From the NCBI GenBank assembly GCA_024362935.1, contig JANCRA010000003.1, positions 48,583,844 to 48,647,843 on the forward strand: a stretch of DNA of 64,000 nucleotides. Reading direction: 5' to 3'. Position numbers and translations under genes: made by a program. Below are positions 1 to 33,800 of this stretch, piece by piece (position 1 is the first letter of the stretch; the number at the start of each line of letters is the position of its first letter). The stretch comes from Setophaga petechia. Taxonomy: Eukaryota; Chordata; Aves; Passeriformes; Parulidae. Below the pieces are notes generated by a model. It saw nothing but the letters and a program-made list of their open reading frames with translations, did no database searches and was not told the DNA's origin.

Positions 1-1606
1 CATTTTTAAGCCCAACTCCTGTTTCAGAAGGAAGCCTGTGTGGATCCTCTCTGCTGCTGGGCTCTGGCCCAAGCCAGTTTTGGGATTTTTGGGGGGCTAA
101 TTCCCACCCTGGTTTGTGGAAGGTGATGGAGCCCCTCATGGCACAGGCTGGAGAGCAGAGGATGCACTGGGGCCACATTCCTCCTTGCCTGGAGCCTTGG
201 CTTTTCCCTGCCTGCAGGACGCTGGTGGCAAGCCAGGCTGGGAAATGTGGGAGTGTCTGGGACCCTGTGCCATGGAATTGGCACCACGGGATGAGCATGG
301 GCTGGGATGTGGCTGCTTGGATGACCTGAGCAGGGAAAAAGCTGTGAATGAGCCATTTATCTGTTTTTCCCTGATTAAAAAGTAACTCCAAGGTGAGTTA
401 TCCCCTGAGCTGGTGGCACTTTTCCCTTCCCATCTCTGCTGCCTGACCTTCCCTTTGGGACACGGCTGTGATATCCCTGTTCCATCATCCCCCTCTGCTC
501 TGGCTCCTCCCCCTGCCCATCTCCACTCACTGGTGCCCAGATTCCCTTCTCCCACACTTCCTCCTCCCCACCTCTCCCTGTCCCACCTGCTGCCAGGGGA
601 GCCAGTGCCATCCCTCCATGGCTGATGCACAGCCCCAAGGCACGAGCCAAGCATGGAGGGGTTTGAAGGATGAGGTTTTCTGAAGGATGAGGAAGTTTTT
701 GTGGGAAGTTGTTCACAGCCAGTACTCACAGCCCACGAGGTTTGGGGGGAAATTTGCTTATTAGCTATCCTACAGCCAAGTATTTGGGGAAGAGATGGAC
801 ACAGAAATCCTTGGCTGTCTGGCAGCTCCTGCCAACTGCTGAGCTTGGGATGAGGTGAGTGACTTCCATGGGTGCTGGAATCTGTGATGTTTAGCTCCAA
901 AAGGATGGGGAATGTGGGGGTTAGGCATTTTTATAGTGCTCCTCTCCAGCCATTCCTATCTGGAGGCACCTCTGCACCTTCTCCTTCATCCTGGGGACAA
1001 AAAAATTCTGCTGGAGTTATTTTGGGGGTGGGATAGATGGACCCTGTGTGAAGGATCAGGAAAAGGTCTAGGATGGACACAAATCTCCCTCCCACTTGCA
1101 AAGCTCATATGGCTGTACCTGCTGTCACTCTGGGCTTTCCCAGTGGGAATCAGCCTCCAAGGAGCTCTGTGGGAAGAGCATGTCAGGTCTGGGAAGGGAC
1201 AGGCAGCAGTAAGGTGGGAGAGACCTCCCAGTGGCATAGGATGGCTCTCCCAGGGAAATGGTTCCATGTGCTGGAGCAGTTCCTCATGGTGCCAGCATGG
1301 TTTGGGCTCGAGACCCAAACCCATCCCCATTCCCATCCCCAGGCACACCTGGAGCAGGGCTGAGCCCCCTCCTGAGCCCCTGGCCCAGGTGGGGAGGGAA
1401 TGGCTGCAGAATGGCTGCAGACAGGCTGGGCCCCTCCAGCTCCGAGCACAGCCAGAGGATTGCTGGGCTGGAACACATCCATTTCCTCAGCCATCCTCCC
1501 TGGAGCACAGGGTCACCCAGGGTTTTCCATGCCTCCCACGTTCCTGTTCCCAGGCATCCATCATGTGCTGCTGCAGGGACCGATGTGACAGTGACAGCTT
1601 TGGGTG
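1..1606. other. 3' flank of IGHMBP2, no gene seen
   Basis: No exon-like reading frame with splice signals and no recognisable protein was found on either strand. Open frames here are short or lack conserved character. Confidence 0.5.
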
Positions 1607-1612
1607 TTTAAT
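1607..1612 (-). terminator. IGHMBP2: Candidate IGHMBP2 poly(A) signal (ATTAAA)
   Basis: The minus strand reads ATTAAA here, about 240 nt after the stop codon. It is the common variant hexamer and the first good one downstream. Another site further along cannot be excluded. Confidence 0.4.
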
Positions 1613-1851
1613 GTCCATTTCACCAGCGTGCTCTGGCCCCTGAGTGCATCCATCACTGTGTCCATAGGGATAACCAGGACAATGCAGCATCTCTCCCTCC
1701 CCTGCCTCTGCCCTGCGCCTCGGGAAGGCTCCCAGCTCCAGGTTCCCCCCTCAGAATGGAGCTCCCTATTCCACCCAGGCCCAGCACAGCAGCTTTGCCC
1801 CGGCGGGGCTGAGCTGTGGCTTTGAGGTTAAAAAAGCAGGATTCAGGTCCC

Positions 1852-24732
<22,881 letters not shown>

Positions 24733-24864
24733 GGCCCCCTCGGCCCCGCGCAGGCCCCGCCCCCTCGGCCGGCCGGGCCCCGCCCCCTGCGCGCGCCGGG
24801 CCCCGCCCCCTGCGCGCGCCGGGCCCCGCCCCCGCGGTTCCGCGTCCGGCGCGAGGTCACCGCG
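24733..24864. promoter_or_regulatory. Bidirectional CpG promoter of IGHMBP2 and MRPL21
   Basis: The 132 bp between the two divergent start codons is almost entirely G/C. Four CCCCGCCCC GC boxes (24755-24763, 24778-24786, 24801-24809, 24824-24832) recur at an exact 23-bp period, and there is no TATA box. GC boxes bind Sp/KLF factors (family knowledge). Shared control of both genes is inferred from the geometry, and the same head-to-head pair is known in mammals. Confidence 0.88.
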
Positions 24865-24895
24865 ATGGCGGCGGCGCGAGCGCGGCGGGCGGGAG
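24865..24895 (+). CDS. MRPL21: MRPL21 coding exon 1
   Basis: ATG at 24865 in a favourable context (GCGATGG). Ten codons, [10 protein letters not shown], plus one base, then donor GTGAGC. This is the beginning of the mitochondrial presequence. Confidence 0.9.
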
Positions 24896-27800
24896 GTGAG
24901 CGGGGACCGGGAACGGGACCGGGAACGGGGACAGGGAGGAACAATCTCTGCCCCTGCCGCTGACAGGGAAAGCAGGGAGGAAGGAAGGAGCTCTGCCTGC
25001 TGCTGGGAAGGGGGGAAGAAGGAAAAGGAAGAAGCTTTGATTTTTGCTGGAAAGGAGGGATGGATGGATGGACGGCCGGACTGGGCTATTGCTGCTGCTG
25101 GGGGGAAAGGAAGGGAGGAAGGAAAGAAGGAAAGGAAAATGCTCTGCCTGCTTCTGATATGGATGCAAGGAAGGAGCTCTGCGTGCTGCTGCTGGGAAGG
25201 AAGGAGTGGAAGAAGGAATGAAGGAAGATGCTCTGCCAGGCGCTGGGAGGAAAGCAAGGATGGGAGGGCTGTGCTCTGCTGTTGCTGGCATGGAAGGAGG
25301 GAAGGAAGGAGGCTGGCAGGAGTCAGGGTCCCCAGAGCTGCCTCCTCTGCATCCCTGCCCTGCACCTGCAGGATGGGCCCTGGAGCTCTTCCCAGAGGTG
25401 GAAGGGATCCGGGTCTTTCCCAGCATCAGCCTCGGAGCAGCCCGAAAGTCAGGGAGTGTTAACAAAAAGGAGAATGAGCTTTACACAGTTCTTTGCACCT
25501 TGGCATAAACCCTTCAAAATCCAAGGGATAGGAGGGAGTAGGGATTTTATCAGTCTCCTTTCGAGGCTGGGAAGGGGCTGCCCAGGGAGGTGCTGGAGTT
25601 CCCATCCCTGGAGGTGTCCCAGGAATGCCTGGCCATGTCACTCTGTGCTCTGGGCTGGGTGACAAGGTGGTGACCAGTCACAGGCTGGACTCGATGGTCT
25701 GGGAGGACTTTTCCAGCCTGAATGATTCTGGAATTCTGCAAAAGCCCAGCAGCTGCTGTCTATGTTTAATTCTCTTTTTCTCCCTTTCAGCCTCGCTGCT
25801 CTCAGCTGCGGTCCGGCACCGGAGCTCCCAGAGCTCATCCCCACAGGCAGGGTAATGTCACACATCCATCACTTTGCCTCTTCTCCCTGGAATGCTGCTC
25901 TGCTTCCAGGCTGGGAGAGCAGCTGGCTTTCCTCTGGGAAGGAGATTTGGCTGCCCCTTGGTCACTCCCCAGTGTTTTGGGCTCTGCCTACCTTCAGTCA
26001 CCTTTCCCAGAAGGATGCTTCCTTTCATTTTTGGGGGTTTTTTTTGTTTGTTTGTTTGTTTTTGGTCTTTTTGTTTTTGTTTTTGTTTGGTTTTTTTTGT
26101 TTGTTTTGGGGTGTTTTTTTGGTTTTGTTTTTTTTTTTTTAATTGTTTTTGGGTTTTTTTGTCCCATCCCTGTAAATATTCAAGGCCTGGTTGAACAGGG
26201 CTTGGAGAAACCTGGTCTGGTGGAAACTGTCCCTGCCTTGGGTTGTGACTGGATGAGCTTTAACATCCCTTCCAAGGCAAACCATTCAGGAATCCTGTGA
26301 CACCTCTTCCAATGACACCTTCAGGCTTTGCTTTTTCCATCCCTTTGGGATCTCTTGTTGTGCCTTTATTCCATTCCCTGTGCTGGGATCTCCTGCAGGA
26401 CTGAGGAGCTGCTGCTGGCTGTGACCAGGAGGGGACACTGCAGGAGCAGAGAGTTCCTGCCAGGGAGGATGGCAGGATGTACTGTTCCCTCTTCCTGCTC
26501 ATCCTCAAGGATCAGAGATTTTGGATCCCTGCCTGGGTGATGCAGCACCCAAAATCTCAATAAACCATGTGAGGCCTCAGTGCCTGTGGTTGTGTGCTCA
26601 GAGGTGCTTGCAGTTCCTGTTGAATTAAAGCCCTTTGGGATGTTTGGCTCAGGGTTACAGAGTAAATCAGTCATTGCAAAGGATTTTGACTCCATTTTGC
26701 TTTTTTCCACTACGTGTCATGTTTATTCCTGAATATTTTATGCATTTGGTGCATCCTGTGTTGCTTAGGCCAAGTGTGGATTTCTGCATGCAGGAAAACC
26801 TGAACTGCCCACTGCTGAGGGGGATGGTATTTGCTTTTTGTTTTGGGATGGTATTGACAAAATCTACTAAATTTTCAGATTCCAGAAACCGTGTCCTTTC
26901 ATGTTCATCTCATGAAGTTTTCCAAGGCAAATCTCCCACTTCTTTGTATCTAAGATTGCTTTTGTGCTATTGTAGATTCTTGCCTAATTGTTAACTGTAA
27001 TCTGATGCCTTGTGAGTTGTGGTGTTTGTAATATCCAGTTCTACTCCATCTCCTTTTTCCTTCTTTCCTCTCCCTGTTTTCCATCTCTTGGCAGTTTCTG
27101 CTTGCTGCAGTGAATTTTACCTTGTCCTTCACAGACTTGTTGCCAAAACTTCCCTGACTTCGCCCCCATGGCCTGAAGTGAAACTTCCAGATCCAGTGGA
27201 AGAAGCCAAGTATCATGCAGGTAAAGGTCTCAGATCTGGTCTTCCAGCACTGCCTTGAGCATAAATGTCTTCAGTTGGAAGTTTCAGCTCTTCACTTCTT
27301 TTTTTTTTTTTTAATTTAATTTCTCATGTGTTTTAGTGTCACTGGAATTGTGCTCCAGCTGCTCTCCAGGTTTGGGAGATTTGGGTACAATATTATTTCT
27401 CCTTAGTTTAGGGCAGCTTTTCCCAGAGGAGCCTTACCTGATGTGATGTGTGGCACGGAACACTGTATTTAAAAAAATTAAAGCATGAGAGAAGAAGCAT
27501 TTTGGGCAGGAGGAACGAGTTGTTTTCCATTCACTGGCTAAATCAAAGCCAGCAGGAGCAGTTGGATGGTGGGCACACGGAGAGCTGGTGTATTTTGGTG
27601 CACGAAACAGAACATCCAGCCAGCAGGAGCAGTTGGGTGGTGGGCACAGGACAGACCTGCAGAGGTGGGACACAGCGTGACGGAACACTGGGGGTCGTGT
27701 CCCTGTCCCCTCAGCTTGTCAGGACTGCTGGGTGAGAGGAAACAGCCTCAGGCTGTGCCAGGGAAGAGGCAAGTTGGACATCAGGAGGAATTTCTTCCTG

Positions 27801-30800
27801 GGAAGGGCTGTCAGGCACTGTGAGGGGCTGCCCAGGGAGGTTTGGAGTCCCCACCCCTGGGGGTGTGCAGGGAATGACTGGATGTGGCACTCAGTGCTCT
27901 GGGCTGACAAGATCTGAGCCCACCTCCCTGCAGATGTCCCCCATCACTGGCTGGAGTGTCCCTGACTGAGGGGTGTGCTTTGGAGAGAGCCTCCTGCTCC
28001 ACATCTCCTGCTGGCCTGTTCTGATCCTGCTTTTTCTCTGTGATGAGAAGTCAGGTATCAACAATCACTCAGGTGACAGATGGGTGCCTGTCCCTGTGTG
28101 AGAAATAACCCATCAGTGAACCACAAACTGCTCCCTGCCAGCCCTGTGGGGAGCAGGGTCCCACCCTCAGGGATTGCTGCCATCCTGCTCCCATGCCACT
28201 GCCCCCTGCTGCTGCTAAGCATTGCATCCTTCTCTCCTGGCTGTGCTCATCCAAAGGGAACAGCAGCAGGAGCTTTCCAGTTCTGCCTCCTGCTGCCCAT
28301 GGAAACAGCCCCGGATATTTTAGGATGAGTCTCTCCACATGGTGCTGAGATCCAAGGCAGCAATCACTTGATGTTTCCTGGCACTGGAGGTGTTGGGAGA
28401 GTTATCAACAACTCTTTATCCTGGTGGGAATTGCAGCAGCTCCTGCCCTGCAAATAATTTGTGTTCCTGCCTGTACCTTTAAGTTTGAATTCTAGGGCTT
28501 GAAGCTTGGACCTTTTCTGAGCATTCCTGTAAGGATTGGGTTGGGTTTGCCTGGCTGCTGGATTCCTGTCTGTCCCAAAGGGATGTTCTGTTTGCATTCC
28601 AAGGAAAAAAACCCAAAAATGATTCAGCCACTTTTTAATGTGTTTTTCTGAGCAGCTCGGGAGGGTGGGAAGCTGCTGTTTGGCAGTGGGATGGTGTCAG
28701 GCAGCAACACCTTTTGGTGTTCCCATAAAAACTGGGCGTGGATTCACTGCCCAGGAAGCTGATCACAGGGAATGGAGTTTGTCCATGTGCAGGACCTGGT
28801 CTCTGGGCTCTGTCCTGCTCCTGGCACCACTCTGCATGCACGTGGGAAGAGGTTTTTCTGGGAAAGAGCAAGGGACAGGTCTCTTGTCCTTGCTGCAGGT
28901 ACAACTTGTGGGGCCAGGCTTTCCCTGGTACTCTGCCAGGCTCTTCCCAATGTTCCTCTGTGCCTTAGGCACCACTCAGAGCCCTGGGCTGTCTGCATAT
29001 GACTTGGAAATGGAGGGAATTTCCTCCAAACACAGGGTGCATGGACAAGAGCTCTTTTCTGGAATGCTTTATATCCAGCTACAGTGTATTTTGGGACGCC
29101 TGAGGAATGGGCTGAGAGTCAGCAGTGTAGAGAAGCTGCACAGTGTATACAAGATGTTTACTTATGTGTGGCTTTGCCAGCACCTAAAATACAAATAAAT
29201 CATTAATTTTAAGAAAGGGAGGCTCACACATCTGGGAAGCAACGCTGCTGTTGATCCTTGCTTGAAGATTCCCAGGAGATAAGAGTGCTGGGGGGGGGGG
29301 GGAGCAGGGTGGCTGGGTGAGTTTTCCCAGCCTTTCCCAGCTCCCTGGGTGTACTGCCCTGATGCTGGCCCTGTTTGCCAGCAGAGGTGGTGCAGAAGGT
29401 GAACGGGCTGATCGCGGCCGGGCACTACGGGCGCCTCTTCGCCGTCGTGCACTTTGCCAGCAAGCAGTGGAAAATCACCAGTGAGGACCTCATCATGATG
29501 GACAACGTCCTGGAGGCCGAGTGTGGAGACCGGATCCGCATGGAAAAGGTGAAAAAAAAAAACCAGAGCAGGTTCCCTGCGAATGTTCCTGCAGGCAAAA
29601 CCCATCGCTGGTTTTAACGCCACGTCCCGAAGTGCTCCTGGGGGTCTCCCACCTTCATTCCAGCCCTTTGTTTTGTTCCAATTCCCTTGGTTTCGTTCCA
29701 GTTTCAGATATTATTGTGATTTCTGTTCAACAGGGCTGGAGTGAGTCTTGCCAGACTCTGTGGGGAGACAGATTTTTGTTGTCCTAACTCCTTCCAAAAA
29801 AAGAAAATGACAGTTGTTGTTTCCAGAGCCGGCAGCAAAAGCCTGTGTTTGCCTTGAGAGTCCAGCACCCTGGATCACAGAGTCATTTAGGCTGGAAAAG
29901 ACCTCTAAGATCAGCGAGTCCAACCTCTTAAATCCTTGCAGGTCTCCCAGAGGGACTGTAAACTCCTCAGGGCTCTGCAAGATCCTTATCGTGCTGGGCC
30001 GGGTGGAGGCAGAGGGATGGGGCACAGAGGGGAGAATTGCCAAGATCCAATTAATATCTTTATCCTCAGCCTTGGACAGCCAGCAGGGACTTGCAGAGGC
30101 TCATTAATCCAGGCTGAAGGGAAATATTATGGAGTGGGATTCTGTTGGCTTCACCTTCCTGTTGTTTGTTAGAGCTAAGCAAGTAATTAAGGAGAGCTGT
30201 GGAGTTTTTGTGCTCATCCATTGCTTTGAAGCCCAGTTTTGAAGCAGCTTTTTAGGAATGTCCTCATCTATGTCCCCACATCCCTGCGTGCAGCAGAGAG
30301 GAGAGATTTCTGTGCTGTAGCCAGCTCAGAAGGCAAAGATCTGGATGGGAGTGATGGAGAAAATTTGCCTGAACACCAGAGCCCTTTTTTGGTTTGTTTT
30401 TTTTTTTTTGTCTAAAACAAAAACCAGGACTTCTCATGACTCTGTGTGGTTTTTAAGTGCTGCCAGAGGATTTGTGAGGCAGCCCTGGGAGAAGTGGCTC
30501 CAGATGTGGCACTTGAGGGGACATGGTTTAGGGAAGATTGTGGTACTTCTGGGTTTGATGGTTGGACTCCATGACCTTGAAGGTTCCTTCCAAACTCGAT
30601 GATTTCAGTGAAATGCAGTCTCTTGCTACTGCATCCTCTTTTATCCTGCCTGTTCCTTTAGATGTGGCTGAAATGAACCCCCAGATGTTCATTTCTTTAT
30701 TCCCCATCTGCAGACCTTACAGAGGAGAATGAGGGAATTGTTTCTCCACTGGGATTTGTAGCAATTGCTGTAAAAACGCAGTGGTTTAGGAGCTGCCATT

Positions 30801-33800
30801 TGTCCAGATCCCACACGAGGCAGGTTATTCTTCTTCCCTGATTGCTTTCCATAATTTTTTATGCCTGCTGGTAAGCCAGGACAGAGAGGTTCAGTGTGTT
30901 CTGATCATGGAGAAAGATACTTGTGCAGCCTGTTTGAGTGGGATGAGCTCTCTGGAAGAGTAATGGCTCTGTCTGCAGCCTGTTAGCAGCTTTCCTCACT
31001 ACCCCTCCAGTTAGTGTCAGGTTTGAAATGTGGGAAGGCCTGGTTTGAAGCACTTTGACTCCTTTATGGCTGTAGAATTTGAAAGGTCTTGTTTGCATTT
31101 CTGCCAGGACAATGAGCAGTGATTTGTGCCTGATTTATTTCCCCCAGGTTTTGCTGGTTGGTGCTGATGACTTCACGCTCATTGGAAGGCCGCTGCTGGG
31201 GTAAGATGCTTCATAAAGGAGTTATATGACATTTTTGTACTTAGTTGTGGCTTCAGGGCTCTGCAGTCCCTGAAACTGGGATTTATCAGCACTAACTTTG
31301 ATCCCAGCCTCGTGGCTTTTGAAAGAATCACCAGTAAAACAGCTCATCAGCCTCTGGTGAGTGTCCCCACCCCAGTGCTGGGAGGGCAGCAGGTCTCAGT
31401 TCTGAGGTAGCTCCTGGGTATTCACCTCAGGGGGATCTTTTCCTGCTTGCACAGACTAGCAGGACATGCTGCTCTTCAGCATCTCTACCCTGATTTTGGT
31501 GGTGGTCATATTGAAATAAGCTAGAAATCCTTTTTCTTAATCCCTTGAGTTGGCTTTTTAACCCTTTTCCCTTTGCCATTGACTTACTCCAGCAGGCCTT
31601 AACCCTAATTTCAGTATTCCTAATTTTTCCCTTCTTTTTAATCACATAATCCAGCAGTCACAGAACTTGGGAGAAGTTGATCCCTTGGCACTGCCTGCAT
31701 CCCACTACTGTAGGAATTTTTGTTGTACAGGACTTTTCCTTCCCAAAAGAAAGGGGGGTGTGGGCCAGGTGTTACTGCTGGTGGTATTTAGGAGTTATTT
31801 GTGCAGTGGTAACATGGCTCGAGTGGCACTGGTGGTACCTGCCTCAGGTGTCTGTGTTGGACAGGATTCTGGGAGCTGCCAGTCCTTGTGGCAGCCCTGG
31901 AAGTGGATCTGGAATAGCAGATCATCAGGATTCTCTGAATTACTGCCAGATCCTGCCTGTGGGGAAGGCTTTAGGAAGGAAAATCTCATTTTTAGCACTA
32001 GAAAGGGGCTTTTAGTTTTGGGATGTGCCATGTCAGGCAGCTGAGGAGCAGCTTCATTCCCCAGCTGATCCAGGGGCCCTGGGGTGGTTGTTGGCAGCTC
32101 TTTGTGCTGCATTTGGTAGGGCATAGCCAGGAGCTCCAGGATAGGAAGAAAACCAGCTGTTGGCTCCTCCTGCAGGTGCTGTGAGGGTGTGGGAAGTGTT
32201 GGCAGCTGCTTGAGGCAGACCAGGCTGCACATCTGGCCTGGCCTCCAGGGCCTGTGGCTGAAGGGAGTCAGTGGGAGGAGGAGGAGGCTGGCCAGGAAGA
32301 GAAGGCTGAGGGGGAGATGCCATCACCCTGTGAGCTGAGGGAACCCCTCAAATCCGAGCTCTCCCATACGGGATGAGGAAAAGGGGGAAGGGAAAAGGGT
32401 GTCACCAGCAATGTACACTGCAGTTCTCTCACACAATCCCCTAGCCCACAGACACTTTGGGGAGGAGAGGAGAGGCTGGATGAGAAGACAGGCAGTTCTG
32501 TGTTCTGTTGTTGTATAAATAAACACCCAGTGAGCGCTCACAGCCCGAGACTTCACCGGAGCTGCTTCCTGTAGGCTCCCAAAGTGTCCTGTTTGGGACA
32601 GCTGGACAGGCTTTGCTCCTCTGATACCCCACAGGATGACACTTCTTTAAATCCTAGCACAGCCCATCTGCATGCTGGAGGCTATTCTGGGAGCTTCTGG
32701 CTGGCTCCTGCTCTGGAATCTCTTGGGCTCCGTGTTTGTCCAAGTCGCTGCCAGCCCCGGCTGGCACAAGGGCTGGAACCTGTGCTAGGCACGAGTGCAG
32801 GGAAAGTTTGGCTTATTTCTAGACAAAACAGAGCTGATGGGAATTTTCCCTCTAGGAAAGCTCGCTGTTTCTCCTGCTACCTGCCCCTTTGTGCAGTGAA
32901 GTGCCAAAGGCTTTGGAGCTGTTCTTGTCCCAGCCAGCTGGGCTGAGATTCAGTCCTGCAGGGAGCAAGCCTGGCAGCTGCAGCTGTGATCCAAGAGTTA
33001 GCATCCTCTGGGCTTGGAGCTTGCCTGGATCTTTTTTTCTGCCTCTTGACAGCACCTTTGAGCCCAGCTCATGAGGTTTCATCCTGAGTTTTTCTCACCT
33101 CCTGCAAAAATCCAATCCGTGGAACATTTTGCTGCTGAAGGCTGCAGGCCCAGCTGTGTCAGGCTCTGGGAAATGTGTGACCCCCTTCTTATTTTTATGG
33201 ACATTCCAGTCATACCTAAAACGTTTGATAGATATTTTTATTTTTTTTTCCTTGGGCTCTGTTTTGCTGAGAACTTGTCCTACCCACAAGCTCTTCCCCA
33301 GCAAGTTGCTTTCTGTTGTGCTTCAGCCTCCTGCCAGTAGTTCCTAGAGCTGAGTCCCACAGAGAACCCTTCAGGGCCCTGAATCCAGGAAGTTTAGTCC
33401 CAGATTAGTGGTAAACCAGGGCTGGAGTGCAGTTTGCTTTCTGGTTTCTCCTCCCTCAGGGTTGCAGGGTTTGTGTGTGGTTCAGTGGTGCTGGATCTGG
33501 AGCAAATCCTGGAGCTGGGATGTCGGGGTCACACAGTGGTTTCTTAAAATCTGTGTTATTTTATATCCCTTTTTCTCCTGGGCTGGTCACTAACTGCAGA
33601 TAAATCAGTTTCCTCCAGGATCCAATCTCTGATTTAATCACACCCCCAGGGTGAATTTTAAAGAGTGGTGGCTGTCTGAAGCCTTTGGCCTCCCAGTGAC
33701 CTTGCTGGAACAATTTCAGCTGGATGGGCTTCCCCCTCTGCCCCCCTCAAGTGCAGACAGAGCCGTTTGTCAGCAAAATGGTCTTTAAATGTCTTCCTGT

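Larger units (their letters stand above)
24896..25790. other. MRPL21 intron 1
   Basis: Contains a purine-rich degenerate minisatellite (24960-25320) and a CR1 relic (25540-25740), leaving little unique sequence. Confidence 0.7.
25852..27134. other. MRPL21 intron 2
   Basis: Contains a T/G low-complexity tract and a CR1-like relic. No other gene recognised. Confidence 0.65.
27221..29384. other. MRPL21 intron 3
   Basis: Contains a CR1 relic (27720-27915), a short GGAGCAGTTGG(A/G)TGGTGGGCACA duplication (around 27556 and 27627) and a G run near its end. No gene recognised. Confidence 0.6.
29549..31147. other. MRPL21 intron 4
   Basis: Contains two short CR1-like tails. No gene recognised. Confidence 0.6.

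Noticed and set aside
136..900. 254-codon minus-strand frame downstream of IGHMBP2
   Set aside because: No conserved motif, no splice phase partner and no start context. It probably lies in 3' flanking sequence.
32054..32326. Proline-rich minus-strand frame in MRPL21 intron 5
   Set aside because: Low-complexity Pro/Gln/Ala peptide with no homology that I recognise and no splice signals in phase.
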